From Penium margaritaceum (lineage: Eukaryota > Streptophyta > Zygnematophyceae > Desmidiales > Peniaceae): a stretch of 30,176 nt of DNA. How positions within the stretch are numbered: position 1 is the first letter of the stretch; every line of letters begins with the position of its first letter. The translations under genes were made by a program, and so were the position numbers. The notes below the pieces were generated by a model. That model was not told the DNA's origin. It was given only the letters and a program-made list of their open reading frames with translations, and made no database searches. Below, in pieces: positions 9,743 to 18,634 of this stretch. The stretch covers positions 137,811-167,986 of the forward strand of contig SZWC01004732.1 in assembly GCA_023375785.1 (NCBI GenBank), in the 5' to 3' direction.

Positions 9743-11013
9743 CTAAGTCAGACAGTATGTAGCTCTCTGGGTCCTAGAATTCCTCTTCTCCTCGTCATAG
9801 GTTGTTTCAGCCTCTAGATCGTACAGGGGGTCTGCACAGGCTGTAGCACAAGCCGCAGCAGAAGTAGCACCAGCTGCAGCACCAGATGTTGTAGCACCAG
9901 CTGTAGGTGCTACATCACCAGCTGATGTAGTACCAGCTTTTACACCTGATATAATGGCTGCTCCTGTTGATGGTCCTGCCCAGCCCCGGTTGAGGCCCAA
10001 CAGACTTTTCCCTACAACTGCACATGCACCCACACCAGACCTTCTTGCTTGTGCTCTCATTGCTCCCCACCCAGTTTCAATTCCACCTGCGCCTGCATCT
10101 ATTGCTACCCGGCCTGCTCCAAGTGCTATAGCCCCCTATGCTTATACACCACTTGCACCAGCCTCCTCTGCCTCTATCCCTTCTGTCCCATCGTCCCAAA
10201 CTTCTTCTGCTCCTATCCCACGTGTTCCAGCCCGTGCTCTCGTGTCACTTGTAGAGGCAATCCTTATCCCAGTACTCACTGTGACTATACCATTTGTCGT
10301 AGACATGCCAGGAAAGCTTCCAGCTGCTTTCTTTACTCATATTTCCTCGTCCCTGCGCTCGAGGTGTTGCAGCAATGATTAGCAACAGTAGTAGCAGGTG
10401 AACCCACCGCGGGTGGGTTTGGACACTTTGTCTTTCTATGGACTTTCACCCCACACTGTTGGTAGATATAGTTATTTTTTTCTGGCGGTCTTCTAGCTCC
10501 CACCTTCTGCTCTTGGGTCAGCCAGGGCCACACTTGGGTCAAGGCTCTTCCACACCTTGTCCTTCGCGTGATTGAGATGGATGGGGTTGACTCCGGACTT
10601 GGGTTTCTTGTATGTACACCAGTAAGCCATGCGAGTGTGACCCACATCCACCAAAGGCTCCAGGTTCTCCCCCCTGCTAATCATGAAAGCACATGCATGC
10701 ACACATGGATACCCCCAATCCTTCGACCAATCGGATGTACACATCCTGTCTTGCATGTTGACTCAACGTGGGTGGTTGCTTGGGCTTGGCAGTGTGTCAT
10801 TGTTAATTGAGGAGTTCAGCATCCGCTTCTCTAGCGTATAGACAAAGTTCCCTTTCAGCAGCTTGATCAGCTTGCTCTGCAAGCAAACGCTTAACCTAGG
10901 TGTAAAGTGCCACAAATTAGTAGAGGAGGAAAATCTCGTGAACCTCTAGGATCTGGGCATTCGATAAATCGGTAGCACTGAAAGTTGTCCAACCTCCATG
11001 CCGAAGAGGACAG
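9743..11013 (-). pseudogene. MULE (MuDR-type) transposase, C-terminal part
   Basis: The minus-strand frame 10756-10493 carries a SWIM zinc-finger region: MCTSDW then GYPCVHACAF, matching the MULE pattern CxC...GxPCxHxxA; the second Cys of the CxC pair is Ser here. It continues with the typical tail (AYWCTYKKP ... KVWKSLDPS). At 10464-10423 a zinc knuckle follows, YQQCGVKVHRKTKC, which fits CX2CX4HX4C except for Tyr in the first Cys position. A Gly/Ala/Thr-rich low-complexity tail fills 10060-9743. SWIM and knuckle are the usual C-terminal modules of plant MULE transposases, which cut and paste DNA through terminal inverted repeats. Stops and frameshifts separate the pieces. The N-terminal half lies at 16703-18040, on the other side of Copia-1. 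Confidence 0.75.
11009..11013. repeat. Target-site duplication of Copia-1, left copy
   Basis: GACAG borders the left LTR; GATAG (16703-16707) borders the right LTR. Four of five bases agree, as expected for an aged 5 bp duplication of an LTR-element insertion. Confidence 0.6.
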
Positions 11014-11658
11014 TGTCAATGCGCCGGATAGCAACGGTCTAGAAATTGGGTCCCGACATGGGAGGCCACCATCCGCTCTCGGTATTGCAACCAAGATAAC
11101 ATCACACTCGAACGAAAGATCCACACTTTAGGTTCATTTAGTTTGCAACCTCACGAAGTCTACATGAAGGTCTTTAGTATCTATCCTTGGTTGGACACTC
11201 TATGAGGAGTCTCAAAGGCAAGAATTGTAAATTGATGCATGCAGGGTACAAGCTTTTAGACTTGCAGAGCTTTGCTAATTCTTCTACTCGTAATGGCTCC
11301 ACAGGACCCAACCTCAACCTACATTCCTACTTGGCGCATCCTAAGACTGACAAGTGTCATCCTTAAGGCAAGCTCTAGTAAGTTTCCTAGAAGCTTCCTG
11401 TCCCACTTTGGGCCACAAATAAAACTGCGGCTGTCAAGGGGTTTGAACCCGTGACCCATGAGGTCCGGTGCTTGTTCCAACTAGGCCACAAACGTGTGTT
11501 TCCTATGATGACCTCCAGGCCACATACCCATTACGGACAGTGCATTCCTGGCCTATCTCACAATAGACCAAGGGGACGTACCCCATAGAGTAGTGTATGC
11601 CTTGTCTGTCCATGCAGCTAGCCAGCTAAACAGTGGACAAAGTGCATATCATACAACA
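11014..11658 (-). repeat. Copia-1 3' LTR
   Basis: It matches 16064-16702 along its whole length. In minus-strand sense it begins TGTTGTATG and ends CATTGACA. The PPT lies immediately before it. It contains tRNA-like A-box (11477-11488) and B-box (11440-11450) sequences on the minus strand. Confidence 0.9.
11440..11488 (-). promoter_or_regulatory. Pol III A-box/B-box-like pair in the 3' LTR
   Basis: The minus strand reads TGGCCTAGTTGG (fits the A-box consensus TRGCNNAGYNGG), then after 26 nt GGGTTCAAACC (B-box-like GGTTCAANCC). A CAT triplet lies where an anticodon might be. The spacing is shorter than the ~32 nt of a real tRNA and the acceptor stem does not pair, so it is not a tRNA gene; it may be a tRNA-derived insert or a Pol III promoter relic. 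Confidence 0.5.
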
Positions 11659-11670
11659 AATCTCTCCCTT
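11659..11670 (-). other. Copia-1 polypurine tract
   Basis: The minus strand reads AAGGGAGAGATT directly before the 3' LTR, the expected position for the plus-strand DNA primer made by RNase H. Confidence 0.75.
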
Positions 11671-11719
11671 GCACCTCTGTCCATTTGCCGTTCACTGGGC
11701 TCCATCAATGCCTTGTGGC

Positions 11720-12094
11720 TCACCCTTCCTCTGCCGCACTCCTCATGCCAAAACCACAAATGCCTGCATGGTGCAAGTCGCTCTCCAGCGGCTTGGTTCC
11801 GTAGTGATGCAAGTCCACCACATTCTTCATGACTAGGTCACGTGAGTAGTGGTAACGTATGTCAATGTGCTTCATTCGCCGGGAGATGATCTCGTCTTGG
11901 GCCATTAATATGGCGCTCATGTTGTCCAAATGTACAACTATGGCATCCTTCAATGGCACTGTCATTTCGCCAAGTAAACTGCGCAGCCACTGAGTCTCCT
12001 TGTAGAAATCAGATAGAGCAATGCACTCTGCCTTAGTTGTGGACATGGAAACACAATCCTGCTTCCTACTGGCCCCGCTTTCACCAACTTTCAC
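11720..12094 (-). pseudogene. Copia-1 RNase H domain
   Basis: A 124-codon frame with the copia RNase H pattern: MSTTKAECIALSDF (family STTEAEYxA), ETQWLRSLLGEM, VVHLDNMSAI (the DN-SAI block with catalytic Asp) and MKHIDIRYHYSRDLV (RTKHIDIRYHFIRE), then TKPLESDL near the end where the last Asp belongs. RNase H degrades the RNA strand during reverse transcription. The catalytic acids appear kept, but the upstream RT is missing its core, so the domain is an orphan. It should be fused to RT; here about 0.9 kb of RT (estimated from family length) has been lost just upstream. Confidence 0.85.
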
Positions 12095-12438
12095 ACCTTA
12101 CCCTTGGGAGCTTTGACTCCTTCGGGCACCTCCATCAGCACTTCCTTGTCAAGAACTCTGTAAAGAAAAGATGTTCTGATTTCCATCTGGTGTATCTCCA
12201 GGTTCTTTGCGGCTACAATGGCAAGGAGAGAGCGGATGGAGGCAAAGGTCACAAACGTCTCGTCGTACTTAGAGTCCGAGCATTGGGAAAACCCCTTAGC
12301 AACTACCCTCACCTTGAACTTTTTGATTCTTCCATCGTGCTTCTTCTTAACTCAAAGGACCCACTTGGATCCCATCACGTGGGCCTTGTTGGGTCTATCC
12401 ACCAGCACCCACGTGCCGTTCTTATCAATGGACGCTAG
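12091..12438 (-). pseudogene. Copia-1 reverse transcriptase, N-terminal fragment
   Basis: The minus-strand frame 12312-12091, plus the stretch just upstream, matches the first third of copia RT: WVLVDRPNKAHVMGSKWVL, then after a stop VRVVAKGFSQ, YDETFVTFASIRSLL, and QMEIRTSFL where the family has QMDVKTAFLNG. The first catalytic Asp (motif A) is Glu. The fragment ends at VPEGVKAPKGKV and the RNase H frame follows directly, so the palm with YVDD is deleted. RT copies the element RNA to DNA; this one cannot. Confidence 0.85.
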
Positions 12439-12942
12439 CTCGCTGTCCACTGCCTCCTTCCACTTGGTCGCATCCGGGCCGTTCATCGCCTCCGCCACTG
12501 TGGATGGCTCTCCCTGAGCTATGTACGACTAGATAAGGCCGGTCCAATCGTCCTCATACCACAAAGGTAATTTCTTTGGTCGCAAACTATGCCGGGGTGC
12601 TAGTGCGGCTTCCTGATCTGCTGTTGGTGCTACCACTTGTGATGGTGTGTCATCGTCGTCATCGAAAGAGTCGTTGGACTCCAAGTCAGGCTTGGAAGCC
12701 CCAGACGCCTCAGTATGCGCGACCATGTCAGATGTTGCATCATCCTGCGCACCTGCTCTCCCATTCCCACTACTTGCTGGCAAAGCAAGCCAATTGTTGG
12801 GTGCTTGGTCTCTGGACTCAAGCAACACTATCCACTCACCCACCTTGGGAGCGAGAATCGGATCCAGCGGCTCTCCTTTTCCAAGGGTGCGTTCGTCGAA
12901 CTCGACATCGCAGCTCCTCACAAGCTTGCCTCCTGCCTGGTC
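12439..12942 (-). pseudogene. Copia-1 integrase C-terminus and linker to RT
   Basis: The frame 12921-12529 (130 codons) starts in sequence like the copia integrase tail (SCDVEFDE, family RDVxFDE) and continues through an acidic Ser/Asp-rich linker (a DDDDD run at about residues 87-91) to RHSLRPKKLPLWYEDD, which resembles the conserved RRSxRxxxxPxRY(x)DY block before copia RT. It has no stops, but is separated from the integrase core by a short frame disruption near 12940. Confidence 0.8.
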
Positions 12943-13605
12943 TCAAAGCTGATAGGCTTTGTGTGACGTGTCGTACCCAACCATGACACACTTCTTGGAA
13001 TGTGCATCCAGCTTGCCTCCACCTTCTCCTGACTGGATCTTCACCCATACTGTTGACCCGAACACCTCCAAATGAGAGGCGTTTGGTTTCTTTCCTGACC
13101 ATGCTTCATGTGGGGTCTTCAGCTGCTTGCCTTGCTCCTTTCCACACATCCGCAAGGCGTTTTCTGATGTGAGGTTCAAGAGGAAGCAGGCCGTTATTAT
13201 AGCTTCAGCCCAAAAGCGAGGTGGGAGCGTAGCATCAAAAAGCATGCTTCGCACCATGCCGAGTAGGATCTAGTTCATCCTCTCGGCCACACCGTTGCTT
13301 TGGGGGTTGTAAGGGGTGGTTTGCTCGTGGGAGATGCCATGATGCTTGAGCCAAGGCTTGCATGCCTCGTACTCACCCCTGTTTTCACTTCGAAGCGTCT
13401 TCACCTTCTTAAACTTTTGCCGTTCTACCGTGGCGACAAACTCGAGGAGCTTTTTCTTCACCTCTCCCTCTGTTTTGAAGAAGTAGATCCACAACTTGCG
13501 GCTGTGGTCGTCGATGAAGGTCAGGAAGTACTTGCTTCCTCTATTAGACATCGTGCAGAAGGGCCCGCACACGTCGTTGTGGATTAGGTCCAAGACAATC
13601 TCCAC
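12943..13605 (-). pseudogene. Copia-1 integrase core
   Basis: Two minus-strand frames, 13605-13270 and 13257-12943, broken by a stop near 13268. The DDE core is clear: HNDVCGP holds the first Asp, KTLRSENRGEYE stands where the family has LRSDNGGEY so the second Asp is Glu, and QTTPYNPQSNGVAERMN holds the final Glu. It is followed by LFDATLPPRFWAEAI and KTPHEAWSGKKPNASHLEVFG, the standard copia continuation. Integrase joins element DNA to the host chromosome; the Asp-to-Glu change should abolish or cripple catalysis. Confidence 0.92.
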
Positions 13606-13785
13606 TCATTGACCTCCTCTCCCAAACGATTTCTTCTTTGCCTTCGCTTGGAGGCATGGTTCACACAATGTACACCCTTCTCCATGCTTCATGGTGCACC
13701 CTTCCATTTTGCAGACCACCTCTTGCTCCTGCATCTTCTACAGCGTGCTGTTGGCCACGTGGCCAAATCACCGGTGCCACAGCTT
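13606..13785 (-). pseudogene. Copia-1 gag-pre-integrase zinc (HHCC) region
   Basis: The minus strand reads KLWHR, a stop, FGHVANSTL, a stop, KMQEQEVV, and later CTLCEPCLQAKAKKKSFGR. The two His (WH, GH) and two Cys (CxxC) of the integrase HHCC zinc site are kept, with two in-frame stops. It links the protease-side frame (14196-13768) to the integrase core. Confidence 0.85.
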
Positions 13786-14245
13786 AGTGTTGGTATCCTT
13801 GGTTGATGTGGCAGCCGCAGCGGTCGCTGGCAGTGCATCCTTCGGCTTCGGTGCCACTGTCTCGATGGCACATGCTAGGTCCTCATCCGACACCTTGGTG
13901 ACTTTGGTTTGAAGCACGTAGAGGCAATTGACTCTCAGAACTTGAAGCATAAGGTCGTCTGTGGCGTACAAAATCTGGATGTCCTTGTTTTCTAGGGCCA
14001 CGGCTTCCTTGTTGGTGAACACCACTGTCATTTTGCTGTTGGTGATTCCTGAGACCGACAGTAGATTCATTCCAAAGGAGGGCATGTAGTGTAGACCACC
14101 TTTTGTAGATTGACCTCCTTCTCGGCACCGTTCATGTTGAAAGTGATCTCCTTGTCCCCTTTGTCCATGGCTTGGACGACGCCGCTGTTTGCACACTTGA
14201 TGCGCATGTCAGATTTGGCCATGAAGACAAATCCACCCTTTTCTT
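13768..14245 (-). pseudogene. Copia-1 protease-side region
   Basis: Frame 14196-13768 includes LHYMPSFGMNLLSVSGI, matching the family's LxxVLYVPxxxxNLLSVxxL, and VVFTNKEAVALENKDIQILYAT. Upstream, in a shifted frame, MAKSDMRIKCANSGVVQAMDKG leads into it. The catalytic DSG of the aspartic protease is not visible in any frame between here and the zinc knuckle, so it is probably deleted. An Ala-rich segment precedes the LWHR motif. Confidence 0.75.
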
Positions 14246-14345
14246 TTGAGGGCGAATGCCCCGGGCCTAAGGATTACTGCCCCCTTTATAGGTAACCCTT
14301 CAGCCATCATTTTTGTGAGCTCCTTCTTCTCCTTCCCATCCTTTT

Positions 14346-15375
14346 TCACGCCTTCTTTCTTGGGACTACGACAGTCCCTAGTCCAGTGCCAAGCTTTGCA
14401 ACAGTTGTGGCAGTTTCCAGGCTTCTTAGAACTCTTCGAGCCATCATTGCCTTTCCCTCCACTGCCACCGCTTTCGCTGCAGCCTTGACCAGAGTTGGAG
14501 CTTGCACCTTGTCCACAAAAGTGGGATCATAGGCTGAAATGTTTGCCTCATTGCCACTGTGTGGCATGGACTCATTGCGGACGTGTTCGTCGACAGCCTC
14601 AAACATCAGATCTGCTTCCTTCCAACCGCCAAATACGGTGATCAAGGACCCCCAGCTTTCTGGCAGCACTATGAGAAGGATCATGGCGTGCATGTTGGAT
14701 TCCAGTTTCTATTCCATTTGCTGGACCTTTTGTAGCATGTTGTCGAACTACTGCAGAAATGCGGGTATTGATTCTCCTTTGCTCACCTTCATTGACATCA
14801 ACCTTTGGAAGATGCTAGGGCATTTGATTGATGCACCCGTGAGAGTTTTGTGTAGGCCTCAACGGCCGACATATCCTGTGATGTGGGAGTGTTGATTCTC
14901 GTTGATGGACGTCACAAGTATGGCGAGAGCTATGTTGCTATTTGTTGTCCATGCTACAAGGTCAGCCGCATGCGTAGTCACTGTTGCATCGATGGGTACT
15001 ATCTCGCTGCCTTTTAGGATGTTGAGGTAGCCACACACATTCATGACAGTCTCAAACTGCCATTTTCACCAGGGAAAACCTGCCCCCGTGAATTTGGACA
15101 TACCCGCCTCGAGGCGGGTTTGAGTCGGATCCGCCATTTTTGGTGGTTGTTTGTCTTCTCTACTTCACTACTACTCTGTTTTGTTGAGGCTGATGAGGCT
15201 GATGAGGCTGATGAGGCTGCTGACTGCGGCCGTTGTCAAGGGTGTTGTTGGTTCCGTTACATATCCTTCCTGCCGATGATCGCCTAAGGTGATGGTGTTG
15301 TTGTGAGAAAACGGACTCAGGGTCGTACCACCTTCTAAGGAGGTAGAAGTTTATCCCGTTGGTCTTGTCCAACAT
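14346..15375 (-). pseudogene. Copia-1 gag
   Basis: It starts at a Met near 15375 (MLDKTNGINFYLLRRWYD). The frame breaks after 72 codons, near 15160. The next piece (15044-14859, NVCGYLNILKGSEIVPID) and the piece around 14800-14540 (MSMKVSKGES, HAMILLIVLPESWGSLI) fit the UBN2/gag-polypeptide pattern of copia capsids. At 14412-14371, in another frame, there is a perfect CCHC zinc knuckle, CHNCCKAWHWTRDC. Gag forms the particle and binds the RNA. At least two frame changes and several stops separate the parts. A (GGCTGATGA)3 run at about 15188-15214 encodes a His-Gln-Pro repeat. Confidence 0.82.
15102..15119. repeat. 18 bp perfect palindrome in Copia-1 gag
   Basis: ACCCGCCTCGAGGCGGGT is self-complementary. 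Comparable C-rich inverted repeats occur at 2464-2481 and 10401-10419. Confidence 0.8.
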
Positions 15376-15586
15376 GGATAGATCGATTCATTTTCCCCTA
15401 GTCCACCACAGAGCCGTCCAACTAAGGAACAATATAAAGAAGACACTGGTTGGTCTAAGCCCCAGGAGTTAGTCTCTGACTAGCACCTCGCGCGAAAGTG
15501 ACCAAGTGTTAAGTGGACATAGTTGCTAGCAAGTGATTGCCTAGGAACTGCTCAGCGTGGAACCGTGATCTTGAGGGTGATATCTT

Positions 15587-15608
15587 CTCCTAGCTGAAAT
15601 GCTAGGAG
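15587..15608. other. Leader hairpin of Copia-1
   Basis: A perfect 8 bp stem (CTCCTAGC/GCTAGGAG) with a 6-nt loop lies in the untranslated leader between PBS and gag. Leader hairpins in retroelements often act in dimerisation or packaging; that role is only inferred here. Confidence 0.5.
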
Positions 15609-15669
15609 CAGACGGCAGGTGCTATTGTGTCAGCCCTGTTTTCTAGTCCGTTCGCCTCAGGCCGGTTGA

Positions 15670-15924
15670 CACAAGGGAGGTGGCGGACATGGTGGCGGCA
15701 AGAAGGGCGCCAAGAAGGGTGCGTGCCGCAACTGCGGCAAGGAGGGCTACTGGGCCCGTGAGTGCACTGAGGAGGCAAAGGCCGGTGGCAAGGACGCCAA
15801 AGGCAAGAGTGCGCTCCTCAATGGCACTCAGAACCACTACCTCAAGAAGGCTAACCGGCGATGCCTTGACTCCGGAGCCGAGGAGCACACCCAGGTTGAG
15901 AAGGTCGGGTCGCATCCTACCTAA
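15670..15924 (+). pseudogene. Antisense copia gag/protease fragment in the Copia-1 leader
   Basis: The plus-strand frame 15670-15924 (84 codons, opened by a stop at 15667) contains a Gly/Lys-rich basic run, then CRNCGKEGYWARECTE (15724-15765), a zinc knuckle with Tyr in place of His, and about 33 residues later LDSGAEEH (15865-15888), the aspartic-protease active-site motif of copia elements (LDSGAxxH). Order and spacing are those of a gag nucleocapsid followed by protease. It is opposite in strand to Copia-1, so it derives from another copia inserted or rearranged into the leader. Both ends are undefined. Base composition is more G-rich than its surroundings. Confidence 0.75.
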
Positions 15925-16046
15925 AGAAGCCGATGGAGTCAATGGAGCTGATTGGAGCCATCCAATGTTTGTGTCCATGTTGTACCTGTGCGCCCTACAA
16001 GACCACACACGAGTCGGTCTTGGAAGCGTGCCTTAGAACCAAAAGT

Positions 16047-16061
16047 GTGGGCCCATAACCC
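16047..16061 (-). other. Copia-1 primer-binding site (anticodon arm of tRNA-iMet)
   Basis: The minus strand reads GGGTTATGGGCCCAC, 2 nt after the 5' LTR end. It is a perfect 15-base complement of the anticodon stem-loop of plant initiator tRNA-Met (GTGGGCCCATAACCC). Drosophila copia uses the same region of its initiator tRNA as a half-tRNA primer. The usual plant site (TGGTATCAGAGC) is absent here. Confidence 0.85.
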
Positions 16062-16063
16062 TT

Positions 16064-16702
16064 TGTCAATGTGCCGGATAGCAACGGTATAACAAACGGG
16101 TCCCGACATGGGAGGCCGCCAACCACTCTTGGAATTACGACCAAGATAGCATATCACCCTCAAACGAGGGATCCACACTTTCGGTTCGTTCAGTTTGCAA
16201 CCTCACGAAGTCCGCATGAAGGTCTTTAGTGTCTATCCTTGGTTGGACACTCTGTGAGGAGTCTCAAAGGCAAGAAATGTAAATGGATGCATATAGGGTA
16301 CATGCTTTTACACTTCTAGAGCTCTGCTAATGCTTTTTCTCGCAGTGGCTCAGCGGGAGCCAACCTCAACCTACATTCGTACTTGGTGCGTCCTAAGACC
16401 GCCAAGTGTCATCCTCAAGGCAGGCTCTAGTAAGTTTCCTAGAAGCTTCCTGTGCCATCTTGGGCCACAAAGAAAACTGCGACCGTCGCGGGGTTTGAAC
16501 CTGCGACCCATGAGCTCCGGCGCCTGTCATAACTAGGCCACAATGTTGTGCTTCCTATGATGATCTCCAGGATACATACCCATTACGGGCGATGCATTCC
16601 TGGCCTATCTCAGAACAGACCAAGGGGACGGACTCCATAGAGCAGTGCGTGCCTTGTCTGTCTGTGCAGCTAGCCCATGGACAAGGTACATATTATTCAA
16701 CA
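16064..16702 (-). repeat. Copia-1 5' LTR
   Basis: It is the partner of 11014-11658 in the same orientation. In minus-strand sense it runs from TGTTGAATA to CATTGACA. The outer flank GATAG is the target duplication; the inner flank is the PBS. A-box-like (16529-16540, partly decayed) and B-box-like (16492-16502) sequences sit at the same places as in the other LTR. Confidence 0.9.
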
Positions 16703-18040
16703 GATAGTACAGCCTACTCCATTTCTCCTTCGGTATCCGGCCCTCCCTGTTAGTGCCAAGAAGTATCACACCAGTGCACAGCACACGTCTTGCAGTTGTT
16801 CCTCACATATCTGCCACTCCACATGGATCTGTGCGTGTGTCAGGCATCACAACCAGCAGTCGGCCTATTTTCCGTCCTACCTGATGCTCTCTTGCAAGTG
16901 GTAAGCACAGTATCTCTAGAGGGCTCCTTGCAACTTCTCTTCCACAGTGTTCAGGAGTCCCTTGTCCCTGTCACTGATGATGACTGTAACGCTCTACCTA
17001 GTAGTTGGATATGGCAAAGAGAGGTGGAAAAAGAACCACTTTCTCATCCTCAATTTCACCATCCACCATGGCCCAAGCCATGGACACCAAGTTTTTTGTT
17101 GGCATAAAAAAAATGACATACAAGCAGAACCTACGTGTGCACATTCTTCAGGTGGGTGCTGTCCATGTTCAACAGTCGGCAAGTGGATTGGGAGCCAAGG
17201 AGGGTGGCTCCGGGTGCAGACGAAACATTCGTCTTAAATGGTTTCAGCAATTGCGTGCGTGTTGGGATCCACATGCATAAGCTGCAAAGAAGAAGAGTCC
17301 TAAATGATGAGAAGGCCAAAACAATGGAAAAACACAAACAAGCAAGCAAGAAATCCATACCTCCTCGCTGTAGACCGGAAACAGACTCCATGCCTTGTCC
17401 TTCAGCCCCATGATACGCTCCTGTGTCTTGGACTTAGCATGGTAGAGTGTGTTCTTGCCAACCTCCTTGCTGGTGCTCTTCTTTACCATGGCCTCAACAG
17501 TATTCACGTTGGTCGTGGGGTTCCGCTTGAGATTTGATGCAATCTGAAGACTCACCTCTTGCACAGTCTTCATGGGATTACCACCACCTGTTCTTGGAAC
17601 GCAGTGGTGGCCATCCACAAACTGGCACATGACAACATTGCCATGGCGTGCATTGACATGGGCCTTCAACTGCCACGGACACTTCTTGTCCATCTACTGT
17701 CCACAGCATGCCTCTTACTGGGTCTTCTTGTTCCTGAGCCACCGTAAGATCATGCGGTTGGCTATGGTGTAGTCCTTGACTGCAGCCTTGGCCTCCTCCA
17801 TTTTCAGGAATTCCATTCCTGAAGGGAACAAGTTTATCGTCTTGCATCGTTTTGGCCCCGAATTGTCACGTTCGTCATCAGATGAAAGTACAGAAGGACA
17901 GGAAAGAAACACAATGTGAGAAAAACAATGGAGCAATGGTTTATGCATCATGAAGTCACGCACAAGACAACATGGATGCCGTCCACAACTGAGACAAGGC
18001 GAAATAATTAGGGCATGTGGTAGCTGTTTTTGCTCCAAGT
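16703..18040 (-). pseudogene. MULE (MuDR-type) transposase, N-terminal and catalytic part
   Basis: The minus strand from about 17900 gives the MuDR N-terminal zinc domain: GMEFLKMEEAKAAVKDYTI, then after two in-frame stops KKCPWQLKAH and a later HHCVP, matching the family order FxxxxEaxxAvxxY...CPWxLxA...HxC. Next comes NPTTNVNTVEAMVKKSTSK and TLYHAKSKTQERIMG, the pre-catalytic helical region. An apparent non-coding insert (about 17180-17400) may be an intron. Then MDSTHLKN (17166-17143, first Asp), WAMVDGEIED, and ISDRDKGLL (16978-16952, second Asp), then RYCAYHLQES, matching the MULE HxxCxxHLxxN region with its first His replaced. Copia-1 interrupts the gene at 16702. Frameshifts and stops throughout. 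The protein would cut and paste DNA at terminal inverted repeats. Confidence 0.82.
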
Positions 18041-18634
18041 CCTTTTCATAGACATAGATTTGGGGTAGGGAGGCAAGACCTTGCTGGTCATGTGTTGCTC
18101 CTGAGATGCAACGTAAAGGTGTAACAGGCGGTGGGTCCTGGGACCTACGTCTACACCTAGCAGCCCAGTTGGGACATCATCTTTGGACGGAATGGATGTG
18201 ATGTAATGAAAACTAAAACCAAATACAAAATTTGCCCAGTCTCACCAGGTCCAGAAGTGTCCCCAAGTGTGATTGTCTCTCTACAGACAACGGGAGTGGC
18301 CCATGGCGCAGACAGGATGCCAGACAGAGACGTGCATTCCTTGCGAACGTGATAGCCAATAGCATGGAGCTCCAGAATGTAACCAGGTCTACACGATAAT
18401 TGGCACGATGGTATGCGTACCATAGACCAATAGAAAGCATCACTAGAAAGTACAGCACATGGCACAAGGCACTTCTCTTGCAGGTTGGACGTGACGCCCT
18501 CGGACTACCCGAATCATCAACCACATGCAAATCGATGGGTTGACGTCAACCATGACCTGTGGCAATGACAGGATTGGTCACGTTAACTGGAAGCTGCCAG
18601 CAAGGCTCTTGCCAGACTGGCATGTGATATCTTG
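18041..18634. other. Upstream of the MULE frame, unassigned
   Basis: Minus-strand frames 18530-18213 and 18465-18157 have no recognised domain. It may hold 5' exons or the promoter of the MULE gene. No terminal inverted repeat was recognised. Confidence 0.4.

Larger units (their letters stand above)
11014..16702 (-). mobile_element. Copia-1: nearly full-length Ty1/copia element
   Basis: A 5.7 kb element on the minus strand. Two direct ~640 bp repeats (11014-11658 and 16064-16702, roughly 85% alike by eye) begin with TG and end with CA. Between them on the minus strand come PBS, leader, gag with UBN2-like region and zinc knuckle, gag-pre-integrase, integrase core, partial RT, RNase H and PPT. 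This is the Ty1/copia order, with integrase before RT. Defects: frameshifts and stops in gag, no visible protease Asp, Asp-to-Glu changes in the integrase and RT active sites, and a deletion that removes the RT YVDD motif. It sits inside the MULE transposase gene. Old and non-autonomous. Confidence 0.9.

Noticed and set aside
9954..10382. A 142-codon plus-strand Pro/Ala/Ser-rich frame
   Set aside because: It is the complement of the low-complexity Gly/Ala/Thr tail of the MULE transposase; the recognisable motifs are on the minus strand.
11440..11488. A tRNA gene in the LTR
   Set aside because: A- and B-box-like sequences are present, but the acceptor stem does not pair and the box spacing is too short for a tRNA.
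12037..12986. Several long plus-strand frames (99-136 codons)
   Set aside because: They are shadows of the minus-strand Copia-1 RT and integrase linker, whose motifs are clear.
11014..16702. The ~640 bp direct repeats as two independent SINE-like insertions
   Set aside because: They border a copia body with a PBS at one inner edge, a PPT at the other, TG/CA ends and a target duplication, so they are LTRs.
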